DNA from: Pirellulales bacterium
Lineage (GTDB): Bacteria > Planctomycetota > Planctomycetia > Pirellulales > JACPPG01
NCBI GenBank assembly: GCA_036499395.1
Contig: DASYDW010000116.1
Location: 1 to 64,000 of the forward strand
Length of the DNA stretch: 64,000 nt
Reading direction: 5' to 3'
Positions 1-8,476 of this stretch are shown in pieces (position 1 is the first letter of the stretch; every line of letters begins with the position of its first letter). The notes beneath the pieces were generated by a model that was not told the DNA's origin, searched no databases, and saw nothing but the letters and a program-made list of their open reading frames with translations. The position numbers were made by a program, and so were the translations under genes.

Positions 1-1671
1 AGCACCGACAGCGCTCGAGAGCAACGTACCATTGACGTCGGTCGCCGGCAGGCTGCCGTACAAGCCGGCTGCCGTGAGGCTCGTGAGACCGTAGATTTCC
101 GCACCCACCGTCGGCAGGTTCGGAATGAACGGCGTCGCAGGCGTGCCACCGACGAACGGGTTGGCATCTTGTGAGCCGACCGTGGTCGGCGTGTTGGCTG
201 CACCCGTGGCCGAAACGCTGCCGAGGTTTGAGCCAAGGATGAAGCGGCCGCCGCCACCAGCGTTGCCGCCGGTGCCGCCGGCGACGTTCACGCCACCAGC
301 TCCGCCGACCGTGGTTCCGATCAAAGCCACCGTACCACCAGCACCACCGCCGCCTTGGCCGCCCGTACCGCCAATACCACCGGTGCCGCCCTGGCCGCCA
401 TTGCCGCCGTTACCGCCCTTTTGACCAGCTCCGCCACCGTTCGATGCGGTGCCGCCATTACCGCCGGTGCCTCCCGTTTGGCCCGACACACCCGCTGCTC
501 CACCCGCTCCATTTGAGCCCGTGGAGCCATTGCCGCCGGTCGCAGCAACAGTGCTATCAACGGTAACGGTACCCAGGGCCTGGATTTGGATGGCACCACC
601 ACCATCGCCGCCGGCGCCGCCCGTACCGCCAACGCCACCAACACCGCCCGCGGTTCCTTGGCCGCCGCCGCCACCACCACCACCTCCACCACCAGTGCCG
701 AGGAAGCTTTGACCGCCGCCGCCGCCGCCGCCAGCGCTACCGCTCGAGGCACCGCCGCCGCCGCCACCACCACCACCGCCGCCGCCGGAGCCACCGCCAC
801 CACCACCGGTGAGCGACAGGGAATTTCCACCAGCATTCGTACCGGCACCGCCCTTGCCACCGGCGCTGCCGGTCGCAGCCGTGCCGCCGTTGTTTCCTGC
901 GGCGCCAGGATTACCGACGCTCGCGCTGCCGCCGACAGCTTGGCCGCCACCGCCGGTGCCACCGGCACCGGCACCGGTGCCCGCCGCAGCCGCACCTGAT
1001 CCTGTCGATCCGGTACCAGCCGCGCCTGCACCGCCACCGCCGAGGACCGCCGCACCGCCCACCGCACCAACGCTTCCGGTCCCACCACCGGAGCCGACAC
1101 CGCCGGCCACACTGGCTGCGCCTTGAGCGCCCCCGGCACCTGCCGAGAGTCCGCTACCGCTCTTACCGCCCGCGCCTCCCTTGGGGCTAGTACCACCGCC
1201 GTTATTTGGCGTGCTCGTGCTGCTGTTAGGGCCGGCAGCGCCATTGATTGAACCGTCCGCCCCGCCCGCGGCTCCTCCCGAGCCTGCCGAGCCACCCGTC
1301 GCCCCGCCTGAAGCGCCCGCACCACCGCCAGCCGAGCCAGCCGCAATGTTGACCGTGGCTCCCGCGGCGATGTTGACGTTATTGCCAACAATAAGATCGA
1401 CACCGTTGTTGCCGATCGCGGTCAGCGAGTCGGTCGACAGCAAATCGAGATCACCGTAGACAGTGAAATCAGCGACGCCCCCAACGGTGCCAGTGTAAGA
1501 AACCGTGACACCATTGATCGAACTCGTGGCCGATCCATTGATCAAACCATTCGTGGTGTCGATAACGATCGCCGCAGCATGCGACGATTGTGGCAGACTG
1601 AATGTGAGCATACTTGCGCACACTGCCGTTGTGCCCATTCGGGCAAAGAACCATCGTAAATTCCGACTCAT
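1..1671 (-). CDS. secreted glycine-rich repeat protein, 3' end outside window
   Basis: I translated the minus strand from the ATG at 1671 to the left edge and found no stop in 557 codons, so the gene is partial at its C-terminus. AGGAG lies about 7 bases before the ATG. Residues 1-36 look like a signal peptide (basic start, hydrophobic core, SSHA-AA end). Residues about 37-115 are ordinary beta-prone sequence with DLLS..L and VNIAAGATVNIAAG repeats. From about 115 to 490 the chain is roughly half Gly, with Ala, Thr, Ser and runs of ten or more Gly, in GGxGG and GxGG units resembling mycobacterial PE_PGRS or PEP-CTERM surface proteins. The last ~60 residues seen return to normal composition. 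Surface or matrix display is inferred; the anchor (PEP-CTERM or autotransporter) would lie off the window. Overlapping plus-strand Pro-rich and Ala-rich frames are shadows. Confidence 0.8.
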   Translation of the reverse strand, partial: MSRNLRWFFARMGTTAVCASMLTFSLPQSSHAAAIVIDTTNGLINGSATSSINGVTVSYTGTVGGVADFTVYGDLDLLSTDSLTAIGNNGVDLIVGNNVNIAAGATVNIAAGSAGGGAGASGGATGGSAGSGGAAGGADGSINGAAGPNSSTSTPNNGGGTSPKGGAGGKSGSGLSAGAGGAQGAASVAGGVGSGGGTGSVGAVGGAAVLGGGGAGAAGTGSTGSGAAAAGTGAGAGGTGGGGQAVGGSASVGNPGAAGNNGGTAATGSAGGKGGAGTNAGGNSLSLTGGGGGGSGGGGGGGGGGGGASSGSAGGGGGGGQSFLGTGGGGGGGGGGGQGTAGGVGGVGGTGGAGGDGGGAIQIQALGTVTVDSTVAATGGNGSTGSNGAGGAAGVSGQTGGTGGNGGTASNGGGAGQKGGNGGNGGQGGTGGIGGTGGQGGGGAGGTVALIGTTVGGAGGVNVAGGTGGNAGGGGRFILGSNLGSVSATGAANTPTTVGSQDANPFVGGTPATPFIPNLPTVGAEIYGLTSLTAAGLYGSLPATDVNGTLLSSAVGA

Positions 1672-2162
1672 TAGCGTCTCCTTTGTCTCTTAGCCAACGA
1701 TCCGACGTCGGCTGCCTCTGCATGCAAAATCTCGGCCGCAGAGTGACTTGTCAAAGTGATCCTGTCGAGGCTCAGTGAACTCCAGCCGCTCCGGCAAGGA
1801 ATCGCGCCCCCCCCCGTTTAAACTGCATAGACCCGTTGATCGTAGGAACGGGAAAATCCTGCGTCAAGAAAAAAATGCCACCATTGGGGGAAATTAAAAA
1901 TATTTCTTGAAACACTCTGTCAGGTTTTGCAAAGCTCCGCATCCGTTACAAACCATTAGCTGGCAAAGAATTAAGCCAGAGAGTACGTTGAGTGCGAGCA
2001 CGGCATTCCGAGGTGCGAGTCGAACATTTTCCCTCGACTGCGCATTCGATGCGCACCGCCCCTTGGCAGCCTTGCGCCGCTTGCCTATGAATGGGCAGGA
2101 GCACCGATTGCGCTACATCTTCTTGGGGAGACGCGGCTAGTCCTTTCTAAGTCGCGCGCGGC
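1672..2162. other. intergenic leader region
   Basis: This 491-base divergent gap holds the promoter and leader of the glycine-rich gene. A tract of nine C lies at 1807-1815. An A/T-rich stretch lies at about 1866-1912. A 77-codon plus-strand frame at 1907-2140 has no ribosome-binding site and no family resemblance and was not called. I saw no RNA gene. Confidence 0.5.
1839..1867 (-). promoter_or_regulatory. candidate sigma70-type promoter for the glycine-rich gene
   Basis: On the minus strand TTGACG (1867-1862) is followed after 17 bases by TACGAT (1844-1839), giving a leader of about 160 bases before the ATG at 1671. A second candidate nearer the gene has a perfect TTGACA (1754-1749) but a poor -10 (GATTTT, 1731-1726). 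Prediction from consensus match only. Confidence 0.35.
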
Positions 2163-2537
2163 ATGGAGTCTCTGCGGGTTCTTCTGCTGACCGGCGATCG
2201 AGAATTCGCCAATTCTTTTGGCGCGCTCGTGCGCGCCTTTGGACATGAGGTCGAGGTTCACGACGACGAACCGGCGGCGATCGAGGCGGCGCGCATCATC
2301 CCATCACATGTCGTCTTCGTCGATCAAACCACCTCGCCGACCGATGGCAGTCAGATGTGCCGAGATCTGCGCGAAGGTGACGTTCAACCGGTGCGGTTCG
2401 TAGCCGTGACGCTGGACAATTCTAGCGAGACGCTCGCGGCATGCCGTGCTGCCGGATTCGATTTTCGTTTCTCGAAGCCGCTGGTGGCCGCGGAACTCGA
2501 ACGATTTCTGGCGGTGACGAAAGCCGATCTTTCTTGA
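2163..2537 (+). CDS. single-domain response-regulator receiver protein
   Basis: This is a 124-residue protein with the CheY-like pattern: hydrophobic beta strand RVLLLTGDREF, likely phospho-acceptor Asp54 in VVFVDQ, Thr83 after strand 4, and Lys105 in FRFSKP. The usual acidic pair after strand 1 is reduced to one acidic residue (D12, preceded by T-G), so phosphorylation chemistry may be weakened. There is no output domain, so it probably acts by protein contact. No histidine kinase is adjacent. The start lacks a clear Shine-Dalgarno. It converges on argG, whose stop is 28 bases away. Confidence 0.75.
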   Translation: MESLRVLLLTGDREFANSFGALVRAFGHEVEVHDDEPAAIEAARIIPSHVVFVDQTTSPTDGSQMCRDLREGDVQPVRFVAVTLDNSSETLAACRAAGFDFRFSKPLVAAELERFLAVTKADLS

Positions 2538-2564
2538 GTACGACTCGCCGGTGAATCGCAGCGA

Positions 2565-3776
2565 CTAGCCGCGAGGATTGACGCGACCCTGCACGCGCAG
2601 CGGCAGGCCCTGGATGCGCAGGAATCCTTCGGCGTCGGTCTGATTGTAGGATCCGCCCCCTTCCATGCTGGCGATCCCTTCGTCGTACAGACTTCGCGAA
2701 CTTGACCGGCTGGCAACATCGATGTTGCCCTTGTATAGGCTCAGAGTCACCTCGCCCGTCACCGGCTTCTGTGCCTGCCGGATAAACGCCAACAACGCGT
2801 CGAACTTGGCGTGATACCAAAAGCCGTAATACACCATCTCGGCGACTTCCGGGGCCAGCCGATCGCGCAGGTGCATCAGGTCCCGATCCAGCGTTAATTG
2901 CTCCACGACGCGATGTCCGGAGTAGAGCAGCGTCATGCCCGGCGATTCGTAAACGCCGCGGCTTTTCATGCCTACAAAGCGATTTTCGACCATGTCGATC
3001 CGGCCGATGCCGTTGCGGCCGCCGATGTCATTCAATTCCGACACGATTTCGAACGCGCCAAGCTTTTTGCCGTTCACCGCGACCGGTATGCCTGCTTCGA
3101 AGCTGATTGTCACCGCCTCGGTCTTATCGGGCGCCTGGCGCGGAGAAACCGTCATGCCGAAGTCAACCAATTCCACGCCATTGACGGTCAGATCCTCGAG
3201 TCGACCTGCCTCGTAGCTGATGTGCAGGCAGTTCTCGTCCGAGCTATATGGTTTGGCGATCGAGGCCTTGACCGGAATTTTCTTCTGCTCGCAAAACGCG
3301 ATCATCTCGGTGCGGCCCGGAAAACGTTGCCGGTACTTTTCGATCCGCCAGGGTGCGATCACTTTCACCGTCGGATCGAGCGCCTCGGCAGCCAGTTGAA
3401 ACCGGCACTGATCGTTCCCCTTGCCCGTTGCACCATGTGCGTAGGCATCAGCGCCAACTTCGCGAGCCACGGCCAGGCAAACCTTCGAGATCAGCGGCCG
3501 TGCGATGGACGTTCCCAGCAGGTAAATCCCCTCGTACTTTGCTTGCCATTGCAAAACGGGGAACGCGAAGTCGCGGCACAACTCCTCGCGAGCGTCCACG
3601 ATCCGCGCCGATTTAGCGCCGCACGCGTGGGCTTTCTCCAGGACCGCCTGGCGATCTTCGCAAGGTTGCCCCAGATCGACGTACACGCAATGGACGTCGT
3701 ACCCCTCTTCCTGCAGCCACCCCAGGATCACGGAAGTATCGAGTCCCCCGGAATACGCGAGCACGCAACTTGGCAT
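2565..3776 (-). CDS. argG: argininosuccinate synthase
   Basis: This enzyme joins citrulline and aspartate using ATP in arginine biosynthesis. The 403-residue product begins MPSCVLAYSGGLDTSVI, with the PP-loop ATP pyrophosphatase motif SGGLDTS at residues 9-15, and carries the family stretch AHGATGKGNDQ. Length matches the ~400-residue bacterial/eukaryotic class. I chose the ATG at 3776 rather than a TTG 63 bases upstream because the family begins just before the PP-loop. No other arg gene is adjacent. A 275-base divergent gap separates it from the enolase-superfamily gene. Confidence 0.95.
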   Translation of the reverse strand: MPSCVLAYSGGLDTSVILGWLQEEGYDVHCVYVDLGQPCEDRQAVLEKAHACGAKSARIVDAREELCRDFAFPVLQWQAKYEGIYLLGTSIARPLISKVCLAVAREVGADAYAHGATGKGNDQCRFQLAAEALDPTVKVIAPWRIEKYRQRFPGRTEMIAFCEQKKIPVKASIAKPYSSDENCLHISYEAGRLEDLTVNGVELVDFGMTVSPRQAPDKTEAVTISFEAGIPVAVNGKKLGAFEIVSELNDIGGRNGIGRIDMVENRFVGMKSRGVYESPGMTLLYSGHRVVEQLTLDRDLMHLRDRLAPEVAEMVYYGFWYHAKFDALLAFIRQAQKPVTGEVTLSLYKGNIDVASRSSSRSLYDEGIASMEGGGSYNQTDAEGFLRIQGLPLRVQGRVNPRG

Positions 3777-4051
3777 CAGATGATCCCGTTCAACGATTTC
3801 AAGATACAGCCCGTTCGCACCAGCACGAAACAGGGCCAAAAGGACAATCCGCCATTGTGCGATTCGCCCTCTCTAGTGACAAGTGGGCCGGGCCCCTGCT
3901 CCGCGCCCCGGGTTCGAATTACGGAGCTTATGGACATCCGTTCCACCCGCCCGGTTCGCCAACAATCGCCACGGTCGACAGTAAGCTACGTGAATGGTCC
4001 AATAAACGCCTGCAACCGCCCCAATGCTGCAAGAAGCTCCAACCATTTGTC

Positions 4052-5404
4052 ATGTCGAAATCCACCGATATTCGCCTGCTGGAAATCGGCAGCAGTACCG
4101 AAAAATTCGCCTATCGCACGCCGATTAAATTCGGCGGTCGCGTCGTGACCGATGCGGTCGTGCTTGACATCACGGTCGACGTCGAGACTCGTGATGGGCG
4201 TCGAACCCAGGGCGTCGGCTCGATGTCGCTCGGCAACGCCTGGGCCTGGCCCAGCAGCGCCGTCAGCGGCGAGGACACGCTGCGCGCCGTTATGCGGATG
4301 GCCGAGCTACTGATGGAGGATGCCCGGCACTACCGCGAACCGGGACATCCGCTGGAAATTACTCACGATTTATCGGCGCGTCACGCACCGATCGCCACCC
4401 AGGTCAAAACCGAACTGGCTCTGGCCGAAGCGATGCCCCGCCTGCCACAGCTACTGGCCGCCAGCCCGCTCGAGGCCGCGATCCATGATGCCTACGGCAA
4501 GGTATTGGGCCGCAATTCGTACGATCTGCTCGGGCCGGAGTTCGTCAACCGCGATCTGGCAACGTATTTGACGCCGGAGTTCAAAGGCGAATACCTGGAC
4601 CGTTATACGCTGCGCGCGCCAAAGCCGCGGATGCCGCTGTATCACCTGGTCGGCGCTCTCGATCCTTTAACGAATGCTGACATAACGCAGCGCATTAACG
4701 ACGGGCTGCCCGAGACGCTCCCCGAATGGATTCGCCAGGACGGCCTGACACATTTGAAACTGAAACTTAACGGCGACGACCTCGCTTGGGACGTTAACCG
4801 CGTCGTGGCCATCGAGCGTGTCGCGGCCGCGGCGCAGCAAGGCCGTGGCTGCGCGGAGTGGTGCTATTCGCTCGATTTCAACGAGCGCTGTGCCAACGTC
4901 GAGTACGTGCTGGATTTCCTGGCCCAGGTCGCTGAGCGCTCACCGGCCGCCCTGGCGCGCGTGCAGTACATAGAGCAACCGACGCATCGCGACCTGAAGG
5001 CGCATCCTGACAATCGCATGCATGCGGCGGCCAAGATCAAGCCCGTCGTGATCGACGAATCTTTGGTCGACCTGGAAAGCTTGCTCCTCTCGCGCGATCT
5101 GGGATATTCCGGTGTGGCGTTGAAAGCGTGCAAGGGGCATAGCGAAGCGCTGCTCATGGGCGCAGCGGCGCAAAAGTTCGGCATGTTCCTGTGCGTTCAG
5201 GACCTGACCTGCCCGGGCCGGTCATTTCTACATTCGGCCACCCTCTCGGCGCGGCTGCCGACCATCGCGGCGATCGAGGGAAATGCTCGGCAATACTGCC
5301 CGGCAGGCAATCGCGGCTGGGAAGTCCGTTTCCCTGGCATGTTCCGAATCTCCAATGGCTCTCTCGACACGGCCTCACTCAACGGCCCGGGCCTCGGCTT
5401 TTGA
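4052..5404 (+). CDS. enolase-superfamily (mandelate racemase/muconate lactonizing-like) enzyme
   Basis: The 450-residue product carries the enolase-superfamily C-terminal barrel signature: KLK at 236-238, metal ligands Asp275 (YSLDF), Glu308 (YIEQP) and Asp335-Glu336 (VIDES), then Lys358 and Lys361 (VALKACKG). Such enzymes abstract an alpha proton from a carboxylate substrate held by Mg2+. The N-terminal capping domain (about 1-190) sets specificity, which I cannot assign. The open frame extends upstream to 3770 but overlaps argG; the ATG at 4052 fits the domain start. Divergent from argG; nothing nearby names a pathway. Confidence 0.85.
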   Translation: MSKSTDIRLLEIGSSTEKFAYRTPIKFGGRVVTDAVVLDITVDVETRDGRRTQGVGSMSLGNAWAWPSSAVSGEDTLRAVMRMAELLMEDARHYREPGHPLEITHDLSARHAPIATQVKTELALAEAMPRLPQLLAASPLEAAIHDAYGKVLGRNSYDLLGPEFVNRDLATYLTPEFKGEYLDRYTLRAPKPRMPLYHLVGALDPLTNADITQRINDGLPETLPEWIRQDGLTHLKLKLNGDDLAWDVNRVVAIERVAAAAQQGRGCAEWCYSLDFNERCANVEYVLDFLAQVAERSPAALARVQYIEQPTHRDLKAHPDNRMHAAAKIKPVVIDESLVDLESLLLSRDLGYSGVALKACKGHSEALLMGAAAQKFGMFLCVQDLTCPGRSFLHSATLSARLPTIAAIEGNARQYCPAGNRGWEVRFPGMFRISNGSLDTASLNGPGLGF

Positions 5405-5754
5405 GCTGCTGGCGATCAATTAGGCGAGCCAGGGAGTCGCGTGGTGTTCGCAGGGGCGTTGCCTTTTTGCCCAGACTCGGGGCATGCCATTGCCTGATCG
5501 GTGTGCAAGCTTCGCCATCACGCCCCGATCGGATGCGGAATTTATGCCTCCCGAAAATTCGTAGCTTGCTACGCAGTAATAACTTACGAAATCTCCAGCT
5601 AGGCGGCCAGTACTAACTGGCACGACCCTTGCTACTACCCAAAATCGCCCATCCAAATCGGACACCCACGGAGGGTTAAGTCCACAGGCGGTCTGGCGGG
5701 GCGCACGGAGCCAACTTCTACGTCTTAACCGCCTGTTCGAGAGGATGTGACGCG
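5405..5754. other. intergenic, short perfect inverted repeat
   Basis: No gene is supported in this 350-base gap. One compact inverted repeat, CGTAGC-TT-GCTACG, lies at 5560-5573, about 180 bases before the BON gene. It may be an operator or a chance palindrome. The small gene after it has its own GAGAGGA ribosome-binding site. Confidence 0.4.
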
Positions 5755-5991
5755 ATGCAATCGTCCGGGGTAAACCTGAGTGAGTTAAGCGACAGGGACT
5801 TAGAGCGACGGATCGCAACATCTCTGGCTGATCGTCAAATGCCAGGACTGCGTCAGGTGAAAGTTGCCGCCAATAATGGCACGGTAACACTTCGCGGACG
5901 CGTCCGCAGTTTTTACGAAAAGCAACTTTGTCAAAACGTTTGCCGTGTGGCCGGCGTTGTGCAAATCGTCGATGCCGTGGTCGTCGCCTAG
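5755..5991 (+). CDS. BON-domain protein
   Basis: This 78-residue protein is essentially one BON domain: an N-terminal helix with LSDRDLERRIATSL, then VKVAANNGTVTLRGRVRSF, a helix, and a closing VVQIVDAVVVA strand. BON domains bind phospholipid or other envelope components in OsmY-like proteins. No signal peptide is visible, so it is probably cytoplasmic or partnered. The start is supported by GAGAGGA about 8 bases upstream. The short microprotein at 6068-6157 follows. Confidence 0.8.
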   Translation: MQSSGVNLSELSDRDLERRIATSLADRQMPGLRQVKVAANNGTVTLRGRVRSFYEKQLCQNVCRVAGVVQIVDAVVVA

Positions 5992-6067
5992 CGATCGCTC
6001 GACGCGATTTGAAGTGTCGATGAGTCTAGAAAAATAACCTTACAAGCGTGCGTCCGGGGGTAGTAAC

Positions 6068-6157
6068 GTGTCCGACCTAAAAGGTAACCAAACTGTGTCA
6101 CCCGCATATATCTTGGCAGGACTGTTGGTGGCCGTTGCCGCGGCGATCATGTTCTAG
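6068..6157 (+). CDS. hydrophobic microprotein, copy 1
   Basis: A short frame begins at GTG 6068 (29 residues; a G-run 7 bases upstream) or at GTG 6095 (20 residues; AAGG about 10 bases upstream). The last 20 residues, starting VSPAYILAGLLVAVA, form one membrane segment ending right at a TAG. They match the 20-residue peptide at 54745-54807: S-x-A-Y-[IV]-L-A-G-[LV]-L, VA and a near-terminal Met agree, and both stop after residue 20. Seven of ten shared residues (start codon excluded) use different synonymous codons, which argues for selection on the peptide. The start of KdpF looks somewhat similar, but no kdpABC is present and the usual C-terminal ALLRPE is missing. Function unknown. Confidence 0.55.
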   Translation: MSDLKGNQTVSPAYILAGLLVAVAAAIMF

Positions 6158-6234
6158 TCTGTTTTCGCAGTAGCGTCGGCGAGTGCGGTATCGCGTTTCG
6201 CTGGCGCCCGAAAACCAAACAATACGACCTTGGC

Positions 6235-6308
6235 GCCCGAAGCCGCTGGATTCAGACCCTGAGTCCCCCTTCGCCCCCCCCTCATAGCGGCTTCGGGCGT
6301 CTCTTTTT
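6235..6308 (+). terminator. candidate intrinsic terminator with large loop
   Basis: A perfect 13-bp inverted repeat (arms 6235-6247 and 6286-6298, GCCCGAAGCCGCT and its complement) is followed by GTCTC and a T-run at 6303-6308. The 38-base loop is long for an intrinsic terminator. Its place 78 bases after the microprotein stop suggests it ends that transcript. Confidence 0.5.
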
Positions 6309-6577
6309 TCTCTACACGGTCGGCTTCATCTGCCGGGTGTTCCCGTGCTTCCTGTCGGCTTCCCGGACAAGTGTGTTTCCGCTCCGGAATTCGTTGATTC
6401 TGGCCGCTCAGGCCTGCTGATGTCTCGAAGTCCCGGGCGAATCGCTGACAGCCGTGATAAGGGCCGGTAAACTTGACGCGTGGGGATTCGCTTGGCCAGG
6501 CGGCACTGGATACCAAGGCTACCAACCGTCAGGCCCCTGTGTTGGCACAATTGCCATCGCCTCGTTGGGGAGCTTTC

Positions 6578-8476
6578 GTGCGATTCCGCGTACGAGTCAT
6601 CTTGGTGTTGAGCATCGCCTCGACGCTCTGGCTTGGACTAAACGACGACCGCGCCGCGGCCGACGTCGTGATCCTGTCGAATCGCTCGCCGGCCCCGGTG
6701 AAGTTCGCGGCCGTTTGTGGGCAGGCGAAAGGTAAAGCCTACGAGCTGGCCGCCGGCGACCTAATGCGCCTGAACTGCCGTCCCACGGATCGCATTCGGC
6801 TCGCCTACATGAACGAAGGAAGGCGTAAGGACTTCACGCTCTCTCCCAATTCGATCTATTTCTTTCATCGCGCCAAGGATAGCGAGCGGCTGCAATTGGA
6901 GCAGATCGCCTTAGGCGAGCACGACCAGGCGGACGCTACGGCCCCGCCCAAGGCGTCGTTCGGCAAAACCGATCGCTCCCCCACCGAGACCGACGACCGC
7001 CCGCGGATGGCCACGGTCAAAGTAAAGATTCTGGTCGACGACGACGAAAAGGGGGTCCGCTCCGTTTGGGAAGAACGTTTGCGGAAACGCATCGACGACG
7101 CTTCGAAGATCTTCGAGAAGTACGCCGGCATCAAGCTCGAAGTCGTGGCCTGTGATACCTGGGTCACCGACAACAAGATTCAGGATTTCGACGCGCAATT
7201 GCGCGAATTCGAAGCCAACGTAAACCCCGATCCGGCCGACCTCGCGATTGGGTTTGCCAGCCAATTCTCCGCGGTTACCGGCCGTACGCACCTGGGCGGA
7301 ACGCGCGGACCTCTTGCGAAGCACATCATGCTTCGCGAATGGTCAAAGCAGGTCTCGGAACCGGAACGACTGGAGCTCCTGGTTCACGAGCTGGGGCACC
7401 ACTTCGGCGCCGCGCACAGCCCCGAGCCGACGTCGGTCATGCGGCCGATCCTGGCCGATCGAAAGGCACTCGCGAAGCGGTTTATGATCACCTTCGATCC
7501 GGTCAATGCGTTGGCCATGAACCTGGTGGCGTCGGAAATCCGCGACCATCAAATCGAGCGAATCTACCAGGTCAGCCCGCATACCCGCGACACGTTGGTT
7601 TCGATCTATCTGACGCTCGGCAAAGCCTTAGCCCAGGATCCGGCCGCCAACAGTTACCTGGCCATGCTCGGCGAAGCGCCTCCGACCGCGACGCGCACCA
7701 GTCATTCGACGTCCAAGACCTACGTCGAAGGCGCCCAGCGCGTGCGCGACGCGATCGTCAACGTGGCCGATCGAAATCGTCGGCTGCCGCGCACGGCGCC
7801 TGCCGAGGGGGGGATGGTGCGGGTGGCCGGTGACGCACTGACGGAAAAATACGTGCGGACCGCGGCCTATTCCGCCATGCAATTGCCTGTCGCGCAGCGC
7901 ACCAAGGCCTTTACGCTGGGGCTGGCGGTGGCGCTCGGCGACACGGATCTGTTTCTGTCGAACAGTCTGACTCGCGACCTGCTGGCCAGCCTCGAAACGC
8001 CGGAGCAGCGCGAGCGACGACTGGAAGTTATCGGCGCTCCGACGCTTCTGGGGCGCAACGACCTGGCGCGGCATTACTTCTTTTCAGCCGCGATGACCGC
8101 CCTTTCCAGCGCGCCGATCGCCGAGTCGGCCGGCCTGCTCAAGGAGATGCGCGACTCGCAGGGCGAAAGCGGCTTCAGCTTCGCCGATCTCGCCGCCGAT
8201 CTGGCCGGCATTGCGCTGGGCAATTTCCTCAAAGAATCGGAAAGCCGATTGGCGCAAGTGGCGCGTAGTTATTCCGTCACCGAATTCATGCCCCCGATCG
8301 ACGGCCTGCGCGAAGGGCTCGATCATGCCCGGTTCCTCGAGCTCTTTGGCTCGACATCCGATCCGCGCTTCAAGGAAGAATTAGACGCCGTGCGCACTCG
8401 GGTCAAGCAGTTGCCAATCTATTCGGCGACCGCGGCCACGGCCGAACCGCCGAAAAAATCGGCCGATCGTCGTTAA
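6578..8476 (+). CDS. secreted metzincin-type zinc metalloprotease
   Basis: A GTG at 6578, with GGGGAG about 7 bases upstream, starts a 632-residue protein. Residues 1-28 (VRFRVRVILVLSIAST, ending RAAA) look like a signal peptide. The metzincin zinc site HELGHHFGAAH is at residues 270-280 (ligands His270, His274, His280; base Glu271), with a likely Met-turn at Met288 in SVMRP. The catalytic domain spans roughly 160-330. The ~300 residues after it are mostly helical and unrecognised, rich in Ala, Leu and Arg. No prodomain cysteine switch was seen. It ends convergently with the NagA-like gene, their stop codons interleaved in TTAA. Confidence 0.85.
   Translation: MRFRVRVILVLSIASTLWLGLNDDRAAADVVILSNRSPAPVKFAAVCGQAKGKAYELAAGDLMRLNCRPTDRIRLAYMNEGRRKDFTLSPNSIYFFHRAKDSERLQLEQIALGEHDQADATAPPKASFGKTDRSPTETDDRPRMATVKVKILVDDDEKGVRSVWEERLRKRIDDASKIFEKYAGIKLEVVACDTWVTDNKIQDFDAQLREFEANVNPDPADLAIGFASQFSAVTGRTHLGGTRGPLAKHIMLREWSKQVSEPERLELLVHELGHHFGAAHSPEPTSVMRPILADRKALAKRFMITFDPVNALAMNLVASEIRDHQIERIYQVSPHTRDTLVSIYLTLGKALAQDPAANSYLAMLGEAPPTATRTSHSTSKTYVEGAQRVRDAIVNVADRNRRLPRTAPAEGGMVRVAGDALTEKYVRTAAYSAMQLPVAQRTKAFTLGLAVALGDTDLFLSNSLTRDLLASLETPEQRERRLEVIGAPTLLGRNDLARHYFFSAAMTALSSAPIAESAGLLKEMRDSQGESGFSFADLAADLAGIALGNFLKESESRLAQVARSYSVTEFMPPIDGLREGLDHARFLELFGSTSDPRFKEELDAVRTRVKQLPIYSATAATAEPPKKSADRR

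Noticed and set aside
321..1403. 360-codon Arg/Ala-rich minus-strand frame
   Set aside because: It is a different frame of the glycine-rich gene, which has signal peptide, ribosome-binding site and uninterrupted frame.
3905..3925. tRNA-like T-loop GGTTCGAATTAC
   Set aside because: No matching T-stem, anticodon arm or acceptor stem could be formed around it.
2898..4148. 416-codon plus-strand frame
   Set aside because: Antisense to argG and without motif.
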